DNA of 64,000 nucleotides from Arthrobacter sp. AFG20 (GTDB lineage: Bacteria > Actinomycetota > Actinomycetes > Actinomycetales > Micrococcaceae): the NCBI RefSeq assembly GCF_002892795.1, contig NZ_PJMC01000005.1, forward strand, positions 1 through 64,000, read 5' to 3'. The first letter of the stretch is position 1; each line of letters opens with the position of its first letter. The notes beneath the pieces were generated by a model that worked only from the letters and a program-made list of their open reading frames with translations, was not told the DNA's origin and did no database searches. This document shows, in pieces, positions 17,740 to 27,822 of this stretch. The position numbers and the translations under genes were made by a program.

Positions 17740-19224
17740 GTGGCTGCGGGCAGTCCTCGGGCCGCCGGACGCACTGCACTGGTGGTGGGCGGCGGCATTT
17801 CCGGGCTCCTGGCCGCCCGGGAACTGGCCCGGGCCGGCCTCCACACGACTGTGCTGGAAGCTGCGGAAGCCTGGGGAGGCTGCGTCGGCAGGCACGATGT
17901 AGCGGGGCTGACCCTGGACAGCGGGGCCGAGTCATTCGCCACCCGTTCCACTGCGGTGGCCGACCTCGCGGCTGAACTCGGGCTGGGCGGACATATCGTT
18001 GCCCCGCGGCCCGGCGGCGCATGGGTGCAGCTGCCGGGCGGACCCCGCGAACTTCCCAAGACCGGCGTGCTCGGCATTCCAGCCAATCCGTGGGACCCCG
18101 AGGTCCGCCGCTCGCTGGGCCTGGGCGGCTCCCTGCGCGCGTCGCTGGACAAACTGCTGCCCGCCTCCGTGGGGACCACTGCCGAGGTTTCGAGCGTCTC
18201 TGCGCTGGTGCGGGCCCGTATGGGACGCCGCGTCCTGGAACGGCTGGTCGAACCCGTGGTGGGCGGCGTGCATTCGGCTGACCCCGGTCTGCTCGACGTC
18301 GACATGGTGGCGCCGGGGTTGCGCGCGGGCATCGCCCGGCACGGCTCGCTGGCCGCAGCCGTTGCTGCCCAGCGCAAGGGGTCAGGAACGCAAACCGCGC
18401 CAACGCAGGGCGCGCCAACGGAAGCCAAGCCTGCCAAGGCAGGCTCCGCCGTCGCCGGCCTGAAGGGCGGCATGCACACCCTCGTCACGGAGCTCGTGGC
18501 GGACCTCCGGGCACGCGGCGTGCAGCTGATGCCGGGGACAGCGGCGACCGACGCTGCACGGACCCCGCAGGGCTGGGAAGTGGCGGCGGGGGAGGGCAGC
18601 TACGCGGCTGACGTCCTGATTGTTGCCCTGGACGGACCATCCGCAGTGCGGCTCCTCGGGAAAGCGGTCCCGGCGCTGGCCGGGCACCAGCCCGGGCCCG
18701 GGCCTCTGGTCAAGCTTGTGACACTCGTTGTTGACCTCCCTGCGCTGGACCGTCGTCCGCGCGGCACGGGAATCCTCGTTGCGCCGCAAACGGAGGGAAT
18801 CCGGGCGAAGGCCCTCACCCATGCCACCGGCAAATGGGACTGGGTGGCGGAGGCGGCCGGACGCGGCAGACATGTGCTGCGGCTCTCCTACGGACGCAGC
18901 GAGGGTACGTCAGCCGCTGCGGCTGCCGCGGCACCGGGGCCGGAATCGGCATCGGATGAGGCCTTGCTTGACACGTCTTTGCAGGATGCGTCAGCACTGC
19001 TGACGGTGCCCGTCACACGGGAGGCGCTGGTGGACTGGGACGTTGTCAGCTGGGCGGGAGCGCTGCCATTTGCCGCTGTGGGGCACCGGCAGCGGGTTGC
19101 CGAAGTCCGGCAGATCTGCGCCGGTACGGACGGACTGCTGATGGTCGGCGGCTGGCTGGCCGGCAACGGGCTGGCGGCCGTGGTGGCCGACACGAAAACA
19201 CAGGTCACGGCCTTCCTGGCATAG
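17740..19224 (+). CDS. hemY: Coproporphyrinogen/protoporphyrinogen oxidase (HemY/CgoX type)
   Basis: 494-residue FAD enzyme. The N-terminus has [20 protein letters not shown] and [14 protein letters not shown], the dinucleotide fold of the HemY/amine-oxidase family, then [12 protein letters not shown]. The end has [21 protein letters not shown]. In actinobacteria this enzyme oxidises coproporphyrinogen III to coproporphyrin III, and the presence of hemQ nearby supports that route over the protoporphyrin route. GTG start behind GGAGTAAAGGG, six bases after the hemE stop. Confidence 0.92.
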   Translation: MAAGSPRAAGRTALVVGGGISGLLAARELARAGLHTTVLEAAEAWGGCVGRHDVAGLTLDSGAESFATRSTAVADLAAELGLGGHIVAPRPGGAWVQLPGGPRELPKTGVLGIPANPWDPEVRRSLGLGGSLRASLDKLLPASVGTTAEVSSVSALVRARMGRRVLERLVEPVVGGVHSADPGLLDVDMVAPGLRAGIARHGSLAAAVAAQRKGSGTQTAPTQGAPTEAKPAKAGSAVAGLKGGMHTLVTELVADLRARGVQLMPGTAATDAARTPQGWEVAAGEGSYAADVLIVALDGPSAVRLLGKAVPALAGHQPGPGPLVKLVTLVVDLPALDRRPRGTGILVAPQTEGIRAKALTHATGKWDWVAEAAGRGRHVLRLSYGRSEGTSAAAAAAAPGPESASDEALLDTSLQDASALLTVPVTREALVDWDVVSWAGALPFAAVGHRQRVAEVRQICAGTDGLLMVGGWLAGNGLAAVVADTKTQVTAFLA

Positions 19225-19335
19225 GACGGCCCCGCCCGCCCTATCTTGCGCGGAGGCAGCTTACCCGACGCCCGCGATACCTTCCGGGAGGACCTTCCGC
19301 AAGTTTTCCCCGGCGCGAAATTGTGTCTAGGGTCG

Positions 19336-20406
19336 ATGACCATGGTCATTCAGAAGTCCGATGGTTTTCGTTCGCTGACTGGTTTCCATGGGGGACTTCG
19401 GCGCGGCACAGCAGCGGCAGCGTTCGGAGCGGTACTGGTCTTGTCCGCAGGGGTTCCTGCATCCAACGCTGCTGCATCCGACCTGCCGGAAGACGCGGAC
19501 GGCGGCACCACCGCCGCCGCGGGGCTCGGCGCCACTGTCGACGCCGCGGGCCTCGAGGCCTGGGCGGCGGCCGCCCTGTCCAATGAGCGAAGCCTGTCCC
19601 ATGATCGCCGGGATGGTGACCACAGGTCGGGCGATCCGCGGCCCTCGGACCAGCCCGCACCGTCCGTGCCACCGTCGCTGGCGCCCGTGGTTCCGGCTCC
19701 GACGCCGGATCCTTCCGTGACCATCTCCGCCCGCCCGGCGCCCGCCGTTCCCGTGCCGTCGCCTTCCGTCACGGTTCCGTCCGTTCCGGTTCCGACGTCG
19801 CCGGTTCCGTCCGTTCCGGTCCCCAGCACTCCGGCGCCGTCATCTCCCGCCCCGTCGCCAAGCTCGTCAGGAAGTTCGGCGCCTGCCCCGACCCGGTCAG
19901 CGAATCCGGCCCCGCCGTCCTCGCCGGCAGCCCCGTCGTCCCCGGGAACGGCGTCGCCGTCTGGAACGGCAGCAGGAACCGGAGGCTGGTCGGGACCCTC
20001 AAGCGGCACCGGCGGCACGTCTGCCGGCCAGGCTCCTGGCTCGGCGACCGGAACCGCAGGATCCCCGCCGCCAACCGCCGGCAGTTCCCAAACCGCAGCC
20101 ACCACCGAAACCCCGTCCGCGGACGCCAGCCCGTTCGAGGAGATCACGGGCCTGTCAGGCGGCGCCGGCCTGCGGGGACGTTCGGCCGCGGGCGTCGCCG
20201 GCGGAGTCTGGGGCTCGGCGCAGCTCGCGGGCCCCAACAACATGGCCACGATCAGCTCACCCTACACGCGCGGGCCGGCAGAGAGTGCCGTCATGGGCCT
20301 GTCACGGAACGGAACCATTGAGCCGCAGGTGTGGTGGGGTGCTGGACTCCTGGCGCTCGCCGGGGCGGCAGGTGTGGCGGCAGTACGGATCCGGCGGGCG
20401 CTGTGA
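19336..20406 (+). CDS. Pro/Ser/Thr-rich exported surface protein, single C-terminal anchor
   Basis: About 356 residues. A basic N-terminus followed by GTAAAAFGAVLVLSAGVPASNAAA looks like a secretion signal. The middle (about 110-270) is almost entirely Pro, Ser, Ala, Gly and Thr with Val-Pro-x repeats. Near the C-terminus a hydrophobic stretch (VWWGAGLLALAGAAGVAAV) is followed by RIRRAL, a stop-transfer anchor. No LPxTG motif precedes it, so sortase attachment is not supported. I recognise no family or catalytic domain. It sits oddly between hemY and hemQ. The alternative start six bases downstream (second ATG) would suit a TAGGGT -10-like hexamer just upstream. Confidence 0.7.
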   Translation: MTMVIQKSDGFRSLTGFHGGLRRGTAAAAFGAVLVLSAGVPASNAAASDLPEDADGGTTAAAGLGATVDAAGLEAWAAAALSNERSLSHDRRDGDHRSGDPRPSDQPAPSVPPSLAPVVPAPTPDPSVTISARPAPAVPVPSPSVTVPSVPVPTSPVPSVPVPSTPAPSSPAPSPSSSGSSAPAPTRSANPAPPSSPAAPSSPGTASPSGTAAGTGGWSGPSSGTGGTSAGQAPGSATGTAGSPPPTAGSSQTAATTETPSADASPFEEITGLSGGAGLRGRSAAGVAGGVWGSAQLAGPNNMATISSPYTRGPAESAVMGLSRNGTIEPQVWWGAGLLALAGAAGVAAVRIRRAL

Positions 20407-20414
20407 AATTAGCC

Positions 20415-20435
20415 ACTTCTACGCAGTGTAGAAGT
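20415..20435. promoter_or_regulatory. 21-bp inverted repeat upstream of hemQ
   Basis: ACTTCTAC and GTAGAAGT, 8-base perfect arms with a GCAGT centre (9 of 10 positions symmetric over 21 bp), placed between the surface-protein stop and the hemQ start. It is followed by TTGAGTTTTT, so it could act as a weak terminator. As a DNA palindrome it could equally be an operator for hemQHCDB. I do not recognise the regulator. Confidence 0.5.
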
Positions 20436-20480
20436 TGAGTTTTTCGACTTAGGCCGCATGGAAGGGGCAGGATAGTAACC

Positions 20481-21182
20481 ATGAGCCACACTCCTGCCGA
20501 ATCTGTCACCAAAACCGAAGAATCAGCCGAGCAGTTCTTCACCCTCTGGACCGTTTTCAAGCGTTCCGCCGAGGCCCTCCGCAGCGCCGATGCCGCCGAG
20601 GATTTCGACGCCCTGGTGGCGCGCCTGGCTGAGGGCGGGGTGACCCACCGCGGAAGCTACGACGTTTCCGCCATGCGCGCCGACGCCGACGTCATGGTCT
20701 GGCTCCACGGCCCCAAGCCTGAGGCGCTGCAGCAGGCCATCCGTGACATCCGCCGCAGCAAGCTGTTCGCGGGAACTGAAATCGTCTGGTCCGCCATGGG
20801 CGTGCACCGGGAAGCGGAGTTTGCGAAGAACCACACGCCGGCGTTTTCCCGGGGCGTGGAGCCGGCGGAATGGCTGTGCGTGTACCCGTTCGTCCGCTCA
20901 TACGAGTGGTACCTGCTGCCGGAGAATGAGCGCGGCACGATGCTGCGCGACCACGGCATGCTGGGCCGCGACTTCCCGCAGGTCATTTCCAACACCGTGT
21001 CATCCTTTGCGCTCGGCGACTGGGAATGGATCCTCGGCCTCGAGGCGCCCGAGCTCGTGGACCTCGTTGACCTGATGCGCCACCTGCGTTCCACCGAAGC
21101 GCGCAACCACGTGCGCGAGGAGATCCCCTTCTACACCGGGCGGCGGATCACCGCGGGCGAGATCGCCGAGGTCCTCGCATGA
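20481..21182 (+). CDS. hemQ: Coproheme decarboxylase HemQ (chlorite dismutase family)
   Basis: Last step of the coproporphyrin-dependent haem pathway: peroxide-driven decarboxylation of coprohaem III to haem b. 233 residues in two ferredoxin-like halves. Family marks are HRGSYDVSAMRADADVMVWL, YPFVRSYEWYLLP (with the conserved redox-active Tyr), RDHGMLGRDFP and EIPFYTGRRI. ATG preceded by GGCAGGA. The stop overlaps hemH (ATGA), so HemQ and the ferrochelatase are translationally coupled. Confidence 0.94.
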   Translation: MSHTPAESVTKTEESAEQFFTLWTVFKRSAEALRSADAAEDFDALVARLAEGGVTHRGSYDVSAMRADADVMVWLHGPKPEALQQAIRDIRRSKLFAGTEIVWSAMGVHREAEFAKNHTPAFSRGVEPAEWLCVYPFVRSYEWYLLPENERGTMLRDHGMLGRDFPQVISNTVSSFALGDWEWILGLEAPELVDLVDLMRHLRSTEARNHVREEIPFYTGRRITAGEIAEVLA

Positions 21183-22414
21183 GTCCGCTGGACCCGCAGG
21201 AAGACGCCGCGAACCCTGTCACCGAGACCGGCCGGCTGGCCCCCAAGGAATACGACGGCGTCCTCCTCGCCTCCTTCGGCGGCCCCGAAGGCCAGGACGA
21301 CGTCATCCCGTTCCTCCGTAACGTCACCCGCGGCCGGGGTATCCCCGATGAGCGCCTCGAAGAGGTGTCCCACCACTACCGCGCCAACGGCGGCATCAGC
21401 CCGATCAACCAGCAGAACCGTGAGCTGAAGGCAGCCCTCGAGGCTGAGCTGGCCGCGCGCGGGATCGACCTGCCCGTGCTGTGGGGCAACCGCAACTGGG
21501 ACCCCTACATCCCGCAGACTCTCCAGGACGCGTACGACGCCGGCCACCGCCGGCTGCTCATGCTCACCACGAGCGCGTACTCCTGCTACTCCAGCTGCCG
21601 CCAGTACCGCGAGGACATCGGCATGGCCCTGACGGAAACCGGGCTCGACGGCAGGCTGGAAGTGGACAAGGTCCGCCAGTACTTCGACCACCCCGGCTTC
21701 GTGGAACCCTTCATTGCGGGCACCGCCGAGGGAGTCGCCGAGGTGCGCGCGCAGCTTGCCGCCGGGGGCAAGCCCGACGCCCCCATCCACGTTCTCTTCG
21801 CCACCCACTCCATCCCCACCCGGGATGCCGTGGCCGCCGGCCGTTCCGAGGACGAGCCCCGCGAGTTCGCGGAGGATTCCGCCTACGTGGCCCAGCACCT
21901 CGCCAACGGCGCGGAGATCATGCGCCGTGTGGAAGCCGATTCCGGCCTGTCCGCCGCCTGGTCCCTCGTCTACCAGTCGCGGTCCGGCGCCCCGCATATC
22001 CCGTGGCTCGAGCCGGATATCAACGATGCCATCGAGGACCTGGCCAAGCAGGGCGTCGCGGGCATCGTAATCGTGCCCCTGGGCTTTGTCAGCGACCACA
22101 TGGAGGTGGTCTGGGACCTCGACACCGAAGCGCTGCAGACCTGCCAGGACCTGGGCCTCGCCGCCACGCGCGTGCCCACTCCGGGAACGCACCGCCGCTT
22201 TGTCGAGGGGCTCGTGGAACTCATCTGCGAACGCACGGTGGCCAACAACATCGCGGACCGCCAGGCCGTCACCGGTCTCGGGCCCTGGTACGACGTATGC
22301 CGTCCCGGCTGCTGCGAAAACTTCCGCGGCGAAAAGCCCACCATTGCCGGTGCCGACACCACCGTCGGCCAGGGGCACGACCCCTACCCGGCCGCCGGGC
22401 AGGACGCGAAGTGA
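21179..22414 (+). CDS. hemH: Ferrochelatase (coproporphyrin ferrochelatase)
   Basis: Inserts iron into coproporphyrin III in this pathway type. 411 residues; the extra length over 310-340 is at both ends. Recognisable segments are LLASFGGPEGQDDVIPFLRNV, LWGNRNWDPYI, the active-site region FATHSIP, PHIPWLEPD and GFVSDHMEVVWDLD. It overlaps hemQ upstream (ATGA) and hemC downstream (GTGA). The C-terminus has PGCCENF; Cys residues there are typical of actinobacterial [2Fe-2S] ferrochelatases, but I did not assign a full cluster motif. Confidence 0.94.
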   Translation: MSPLDPQEDAANPVTETGRLAPKEYDGVLLASFGGPEGQDDVIPFLRNVTRGRGIPDERLEEVSHHYRANGGISPINQQNRELKAALEAELAARGIDLPVLWGNRNWDPYIPQTLQDAYDAGHRRLLMLTTSAYSCYSSCRQYREDIGMALTETGLDGRLEVDKVRQYFDHPGFVEPFIAGTAEGVAEVRAQLAAGGKPDAPIHVLFATHSIPTRDAVAAGRSEDEPREFAEDSAYVAQHLANGAEIMRRVEADSGLSAAWSLVYQSRSGAPHIPWLEPDINDAIEDLAKQGVAGIVIVPLGFVSDHMEVVWDLDTEALQTCQDLGLAATRVPTPGTHRRFVEGLVELICERTVANNIADRQAVTGLGPWYDVCRPGCCENFRGEKPTIAGADTTVGQGHDPYPAAGQDAK

Positions 22415-23409
22415 CGGTACGGATCGGCACCAGGGCGAGCAAACTCGCCCTGACCCAGACCCAGCAGACGGCCGACCGGCTGGCCGCCGTCGGAGGTTTC
22501 GACGTCGAACTCGTCCATGTCCGGACCGACGGCGACGTCCTCACCGGCTCGCTGTCCCAGATGGGCGGCACCGGAGTCTTCGTCGCCGCGCTGCGCGACG
22601 CGCTGCTGCGGAACGAGTGCGACGTGGCCGTCCACTCCCTGAAGGACCTGCCCACGGGCTCCGCCCCGGGCCTGACCCTGGCCGCCACCCCGCCCCGCGT
22701 GGACGTCCGCGACGTCCTCTGCGGCCGGGACGGGCTCAAGCTGGCCGACCTGCCCAAGGGCGCCCGCGTCGGCACCGGCTCACCCCGCCGGGCAGCGCAG
22801 CTCCGCGCAGTGCGCCCCGACCTGGACATCGTGGACATCCGCGGCAACGTGGACACGCGGCTGGGCCGGGTTCCCGGGCTGCCCGGCAACGCCACCGACG
22901 CGGTAGTTGCCGGGAAGTCGTGCGACCTCGACGCCGTCGTCCTGGCCGCCGCCGGACTGGAACGGATCGGCCGCCTGGACACCGTCACCGAATACCTGGA
23001 GACGGACATCATGCTCCCGGCCGCCGGCCAGGGATCGCTGGCCATCGAATGCCGCACCGCCGAGGCGCCGCGCCGGGCCGGGTCAACGGAAGGATCGCAG
23101 GGCGTGCTCGCCCAGGCGCTGGCCGCCCTTGACGACGTCGACACCCGGCTGGCGGTCACGGCCGAGCGTGCACTGCTTGCCCGGCTCGAGGCTGGCTGCG
23201 CCGCCCCTGTGGGCGCATACGCGTACCGCAAGGGCAGCATGCTCCACCTGGAAGCTGTGGTCTGTGCCGTGGACGGCACCGCCTCGGTGCGGGACAAGCG
23301 TGCAACGGACGGACTCACCGAGGTCGGTGCCACCCTGCTCGGAATCGAACTGGCCGAGGTCCTGCTGGCAGCGGGGGCTGCGGACATCGCGGACCTGACG
23401 GCTTCCTGA
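22411..23409 (+). CDS. hemC: Porphobilinogen deaminase (hydroxymethylbilane synthase)
   Basis: Polymerises four porphobilinogens to hydroxymethylbilane. 332 residues beginning VRIGTRASKLALTQTQ, with HSLKDLP, VGTGSPRRAAQLRA and DIRGNVDTRL lining the active site and EAGCAAPVGAYA holding the Cys that carries the dipyrromethane cofactor. GTG start overlapping the hemH stop by four bases (GTGA). The open frame extends far upstream inside hemH, which is not coding. Confidence 0.95.
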   Translation: MTVRIGTRASKLALTQTQQTADRLAAVGGFDVELVHVRTDGDVLTGSLSQMGGTGVFVAALRDALLRNECDVAVHSLKDLPTGSAPGLTLAATPPRVDVRDVLCGRDGLKLADLPKGARVGTGSPRRAAQLRAVRPDLDIVDIRGNVDTRLGRVPGLPGNATDAVVAGKSCDLDAVVLAAAGLERIGRLDTVTEYLETDIMLPAAGQGSLAIECRTAEAPRRAGSTEGSQGVLAQALAALDDVDTRLAVTAERALLARLEAGCAAPVGAYAYRKGSMLHLEAVVCAVDGTASVRDKRATDGLTEVGATLLGIELAEVLLAAGAADIADLTAS

Positions 23410-23426
23410 CCGCAGCCGGCCACCGG

Positions 23427-24317
23427 ATGGAAATGATGAGCGGGGAGGACGAGGCGGGCGAACGCCCGCTGGATAAACGTCCGCTGGAAGGGCGCCGCGT
23501 CCTGGTGACGCGGAGCCCCGAGCGGTCCGGGCCCCTCACGGAGGCACTGCGGCTGGCCGGCGCCGTTCCCCTCCTGCTGCCGCTCACGGCCGCCGAACGC
23601 GCCCCGGACCAGGCGGCGCTTGACGACGCCTTTGAAGCGCTGGGCGCGGGCACGTTTGAGTGGCTCGTGGTCAGCAGTGCCACCACCGTCCTGGCCTTGA
23701 AGGAAAAGGCGGCAGAGCGCGCCGTGGAACTGGGCGACTGGCTTCCGGCCGGAACCCGGGTTGCCGCGGTGGGCCCCGCCAGCCGGAAGGCGCTTGAGGC
23801 TGCGGGGATTGGCGTGCACTTCGAGCCGGAGCAGGAACATTCAGCCGCCGGGATCGTCAACGGGTGGCCCGGCGGTCCCGCCCACGTGCTGCTGCCGCAG
23901 GCCGATATCGCGGCCCCTGCGCTGGCCCAGGGGCTTGCGGCGAAAGGCGCCCGGGTGCGCACCGTGGTGGCTTATTCCACCGTGAACTTCCCAGCCGAGC
24001 CGGCGCGGCGCCTCGGCGCAGAGCTGGACGGAACCGGCACCGAAGGCACTGCCCCCGCGCTGCCGTTGCTGACGCCCGCCGAGGCGAAAGCCGAGATCGA
24101 CGACGGCGCCCTGGCCGCCGTCGTCGCCGCCTCACCCAGCGCGGTGCGGCGCATCGGCACCACCCTGGCGCCGCTCGGCTCCTGCCGCCTCGTGGCCATC
24201 GGCCCGGCGACAGGTGCTGAGGCGGAAGCCCTGGGACTCGTCGTGGCTGCCACGGCCCGGGAGGCCACGCCGGAGGGGCTCGTGGCGGCCGTCATCCGGG
24301 CCGTTGAAGCCCCCTAA
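23427..24317 (+). CDS. hemD: Uroporphyrinogen-III synthase
   Basis: Closes hydroxymethylbilane to uroporphyrinogen III. 296 residues. This family is poorly conserved, but the pattern fits: RRVLVTRSPERSGPL at the start, WLVVSSATTV, VAAVGPASRKALEAAG, HVLLPQADIAAPALAQGL and the final VAIGPATGAEAEALGLVVAATA. It lies 17 bases after hemC, with hemB after it. Position in the operon is strong support. Confidence 0.9.
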   Translation: MEMMSGEDEAGERPLDKRPLEGRRVLVTRSPERSGPLTEALRLAGAVPLLLPLTAAERAPDQAALDDAFEALGAGTFEWLVVSSATTVLALKEKAAERAVELGDWLPAGTRVAAVGPASRKALEAAGIGVHFEPEQEHSAAGIVNGWPGGPAHVLLPQADIAAPALAQGLAAKGARVRTVVAYSTVNFPAEPARRLGAELDGTGTEGTAPALPLLTPAEAKAEIDDGALAAVVAASPSAVRRIGTTLAPLGSCRLVAIGPATGAEAEALGLVVAATAREATPEGLVAAVIRAVEAP

Positions 24318-24359
24318 GCATCCATTCATCAACAGCAGGCCCACAGTGAAGGACAGGAC

Positions 24360-25340
24360 ATGAGCTTTCCGCACCACCGCCCCCGGCGGCTCCGCACCAC
24401 CCCCGCCATGCGCAGGCTCACGGCTGAGTACCGGCTTGCCCCGGCAGACCTGATCCTTCCCGCGTTCATCCGCGAGGGGCTCTCGGAGCCCAACCCGATC
24501 GCCTCCATGCCGGGCGTCGTGCAGCACACCACCGACACCCTCAAACGCGCGGCAGCCGAGGCCGTGGAGCTGGGCGTCGGCGGCATCATGCTGTTCGGCA
24601 TTCCCGAGACCCGTGACGCGGAGGGGACTGCGTCCCTGGACCCCGACGGGGTCCTGAACAAGGCCATCCGCGACGTCCGGGCGGAGGTGGGGGACAGCCT
24701 CGTGGTGATGAGCGACGTCTGCCTGGACGAATTCACCGACCACGGCCACTGCGGCGTCCTCGACAGCGACGGCTACGTGGACAACGACGCCACGCTGGAG
24801 ATCTACGCGAAGATGGCGGTGGCCCAGGCCGACGCCGGCGCCCACGTGCTGGGCCCGTCCGGAATGATGGACGGACAGATCGGCGTGATCCGCCAGGCCC
24901 TCGAGGGCGCCGGCCACGTGAACACCGCCGTGGTGGCCTACGCCGCGAAGTACGCGTCGGCGTTCTACGGCCCGTTCCGGGAAGCGGTGGACTCGCAGCT
25001 GAAGGGCGACCGCAGGACCTACCAGATGGATGCCGCCAACCGCCGCGAGGCCATCCAGGAGGTGGAACTGGATCTTGCCGAGGGTGCGGACATGGTGATG
25101 GTCAAGCCGGCCATGAGCTACCTCGACATCCTGGCCGACGTCGCCGGGATGAGCCCCGTGCCGGTCGCGGCCTACCAGATCTCTGGCGAGTACGCCATGA
25201 TCGAGGCGGCCGCCGCCAACGGCTGGATCGACCGGCGGGCGGCCATCACCGAATCAGTACTCGGCATCCGCCGCGCCGGGGCCAACATGGTCCTCACCTA
25301 CTGGGCCAGCGAAATCGCCGGCTGGCTCAAGGAATCCTGA
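24360..25340 (+). CDS. hemB: Delta-aminolevulinic acid dehydratase (porphobilinogen synthase)
   Basis: Condenses two aminolevulinates to porphobilinogen. 326 residues. [15 protein letters not shown] is the metal-site region, [17 protein letters not shown] contains the first and [12 protein letters not shown] the second active-site Lys. Start ATG follows AAGGACA. The stop overlaps the next start as TGATG. Confidence 0.96.
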   Translation: MSFPHHRPRRLRTTPAMRRLTAEYRLAPADLILPAFIREGLSEPNPIASMPGVVQHTTDTLKRAAAEAVELGVGGIMLFGIPETRDAEGTASLDPDGVLNKAIRDVRAEVGDSLVVMSDVCLDEFTDHGHCGVLDSDGYVDNDATLEIYAKMAVAQADAGAHVLGPSGMMDGQIGVIRQALEGAGHVNTAVVAYAAKYASAFYGPFREAVDSQLKGDRRTYQMDAANRREAIQEVELDLAEGADMVMVKPAMSYLDILADVAGMSPVPVAAYQISGEYAMIEAAAANGWIDRRAAITESVLGIRRAGANMVLTYWASEIAGWLKES

Positions 25341-26452
25341 TGCAGGCGCCGGCCCCGGGCCAGACCACAACACCGGCCGGGGGACCGACCGCTCCGGTGG
25401 GTCCCGGGCAGATCCTGCTGGGCCTGAACACGTTCGGCGACGTCGGCGTGGACGGTGCCGGCGAGCCGAAGCCGCACGCCCAGGTGCTGCGGGAACTGCT
25501 GGACCAGGCGGTCCTGGCTGACGCCGTCAGACTTCACGCCTTCGGCGTGGGGGAGCACCACCGCCGCGACTTTGCCGTCTCCGCCCCCGAGGTCTTTCTG
25601 GCGGCCGCCGCGGCCAGGACCAGCAACATCAGGCTCGGTTCGGCCGTGACCGTCCTGAGTTCGGACGACCCCATCCGGGTGTTCCAACGCTTCTCCACGG
25701 TGGACGCCCTCTCCGGCGGCCGCGCCGAGGTGATGCTGGGCCGCGGCTCGTTCATCGAGTCCTTTCCGCTGTTCGGCCTGGACTTGGCGGACTACGAGGT
25801 GTTGTTCGAGGAGAAGCTGGAGCTCTTCGACAGGGTACGGGCGCAAAAGCCGGTCCACTGGGAAGGGCGCACCCGGCCTTCCCTTGCCGGGCTGAGCGTG
25901 TATCCGCCGCTGGAGCACCACCTGCTGCCGGCCTGGATCGGTGTGGGCGGCACCCCGGAGTCCGTCCTGCGGTGCGCGGAGTACGGCTACCCGATCATCT
26001 TTGCCATTATCGGGGGCCAGCCGCGCGCCTTCGCCCCGCTGGTTGACCTGTACCGCGAGGCGATGGCCAAGTACGGCCGGCCCATGCAGCAGATCGCCAC
26101 CCACTCGCCCGGCCACATCGCGGACACCGACGAGGCGGCCCGCGAGGAGCTGTTTCCGCACTGGCTTGCCCAGCGGAACAGGATCGGCGCCGAGCGGGGC
26201 TGGGGCCCCGGAAACCGGCGGGAATTCGACGCCATGTGCGGTCCGGAGGGTGCCCTGTATGTCGGGTCGCCTGAGACGGTGGCGCAGAAGATCGCGCTGC
26301 TCAAGCGGAACCTCGGCGTGGACCGCTTCGACCTGAAATACGGCAACGGCACGCTGCCGCACGAATCCATGATGCGCTGCATCGAACTCTTCGGCACCGT
26401 GGTGGCACCGCGGGTGGCCGAGCTCCTGTCCGGTGACACTCCCGCAGACTGA
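25340..26452 (+). CDS. LLM-class flavin-dependent oxidoreductase (luciferase-like)
   Basis: 370 residues with the luciferase-like TIM-barrel pattern: [64 protein letters not shown] and [19 protein letters not shown]. It would use reduced FMN (or F420 in relatives) to oxidise an unknown substrate. The ATG overlaps the hemB stop (TGATG) and hemL follows 13 bases on, so it is embedded in and coupled to the haem operon. No known haem step needs such an enzyme. Confidence 0.88.
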   Translation: MQAPAPGQTTTPAGGPTAPVGPGQILLGLNTFGDVGVDGAGEPKPHAQVLRELLDQAVLADAVRLHAFGVGEHHRRDFAVSAPEVFLAAAAARTSNIRLGSAVTVLSSDDPIRVFQRFSTVDALSGGRAEVMLGRGSFIESFPLFGLDLADYEVLFEEKLELFDRVRAQKPVHWEGRTRPSLAGLSVYPPLEHHLLPAWIGVGGTPESVLRCAEYGYPIIFAIIGGQPRAFAPLVDLYREAMAKYGRPMQQIATHSPGHIADTDEAAREELFPHWLAQRNRIGAERGWGPGNRREFDAMCGPEGALYVGSPETVAQKIALLKRNLGVDRFDLKYGNGTLPHESMMRCIELFGTVVAPRVAELLSGDTPAD

Positions 26453-26465
26453 AAGAATGGGAACC

Positions 26466-27797
26466 ATGACTTCCAGTACCCCTCGCAACGAGGAACTTTT
26501 CGACCGCGCCCGCCAGCTGATGCCCGGCGGCGTGAACTCCCCGGTCCGTGCCTTCGGTTCCGTCGGCGGGACGCCCCGCTTCATGGTGGCGGCCAAGGGC
26601 GCCTACCTGACCGACGCCGACGGCAAGGACTACGTGGACCTGGTCTGCTCCTGGGGCCCGGCCCTGCTGGGACACGCCCACCCTGCCGTCCTCGACGCCG
26701 TGCACGCCGCCGTGGACCGCGGACTCTCCTTCGGTGCCTCGACCCCCGATGAGGCCAACCTGGCCGCCATCGTCAAGGAACGCGTTTCCGCCGTCGAACG
26801 GCTGCGCATGGTCTCCACCGGCACGGAAGCCACCATGACGGCTATCAGGCTCGCCAGGGGCTTCACCGGCCGCAACCTGGTGATCAAGTTTGCCGGCTGC
26901 TACCACGGGCACCTCGACGGGCTGCTCGCGTCCGCAGGCTCGGGCGTGGCCACTCTTGCCCTGCCCGGGTCCGCCGGCGTCACGGCCGCCACCGCCGCCG
27001 AGACTCTGGTGCTGCCCTACAACGACCTCGGCGCCGTTGAGGCCGCGTTCGCTGAGCACGGGCCCAACATCGCCGCCGTCATCACAGAGGCGGCGCCCGC
27101 CAACATGGGCGTGGTCACCCCCGGCGAAGGCTTCAATGCCGGCCTTTCACGGATCACCGCCGCCCACGGCGCGCTGCTGATCGTTGACGAGGTCCTGACC
27201 GGCTTCCGCACCGGATATTCGGGCTACTGGGGCCTCACCGGCGGCGCCGCCGACGCCACCGAGAAGTGGACCCCGGACCTTCTCACGTTCGGCAAGGTAA
27301 TCGGCGGCGGCATGCCGACGGCGGCCCTCGGCGGACGTGCCGACGTCATGGACTACCTCGCGCCACTGGGTCCCGTGTACCAGGCGGGCACGCTGTCCGG
27401 CAACCCGGTGGCCATGGCTGCCGGTGTCGCCACCCTGACGCACGCCACCCGGGACGTGTACTCGTTTGTGGACGCCCGGTCGCTGGAGCTGTCCGCCGCC
27501 CTGTCCGCCGCCCTGGCTGCGGCCGGCGTGGACCACTCCATCCAGCGCGCCGGCAACCTGTTCTCGGTGGCGTTCGGCACGTCCGAGCAGGGGGTCCACA
27601 ACTACAGCGACGCGCTGAAGCAGGAGTCGTTCCGCTACGCGCCCTTCTTCCACTCCATGCTGGAATCGGGCGTCTACCTGCCGCCCTCCGTCTTCGAGGC
27701 CTGGTTCCTGTCCGCGGCGCACGACGACGCCGCCATGAACCGGATCTTCGAGGCATTGCCCGCCGCCGCGGAGGCGGCCGCCGCAGCGAAGGCCTAG
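26466..27797 (+). CDS. hemL: Glutamate-1-semialdehyde 2,1-aminomutase
   Basis: PLP enzyme converting glutamate-1-semialdehyde to 5-aminolevulinate, the step after HemA. 443 residues. Marks are [61 protein letters not shown] and the PLP Lys in [13 protein letters not shown] (Lys277). I chose the ATG giving [12 protein letters not shown]; an in-frame ATG nine bases upstream is possible. Last gene of the operon, followed by a strong terminator. Confidence 0.95.
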   Translation: MTSSTPRNEELFDRARQLMPGGVNSPVRAFGSVGGTPRFMVAAKGAYLTDADGKDYVDLVCSWGPALLGHAHPAVLDAVHAAVDRGLSFGASTPDEANLAAIVKERVSAVERLRMVSTGTEATMTAIRLARGFTGRNLVIKFAGCYHGHLDGLLASAGSGVATLALPGSAGVTAATAAETLVLPYNDLGAVEAAFAEHGPNIAAVITEAAPANMGVVTPGEGFNAGLSRITAAHGALLIVDEVLTGFRTGYSGYWGLTGGAADATEKWTPDLLTFGKVIGGGMPTAALGGRADVMDYLAPLGPVYQAGTLSGNPVAMAAGVATLTHATRDVYSFVDARSLELSAALSAALAAAGVDHSIQRAGNLFSVAFGTSEQGVHNYSDALKQESFRYAPFFHSMLESGVYLPPSVFEAWFLSAAHDDAAMNRIFEALPAAAEAAAAAKA

Positions 27798-27822
27798 ATC
27801 GCCGTCGGACTTTCTCTCGATT

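Noticed and set aside
16483..17895. Long leftward open frame extending hemA by about 470 codons
   Set aside because: It runs antisense through hemE and has no family likeness. It is a result of high GC content; hemA starts at the GTG with [12 protein letters not shown].
19336..20406. Sortase-anchored (LPxTG) cell-wall protein
   Set aside because: The C-terminal hydrophobic segment and basic tail are there, but no LPxTG-like motif precedes them.
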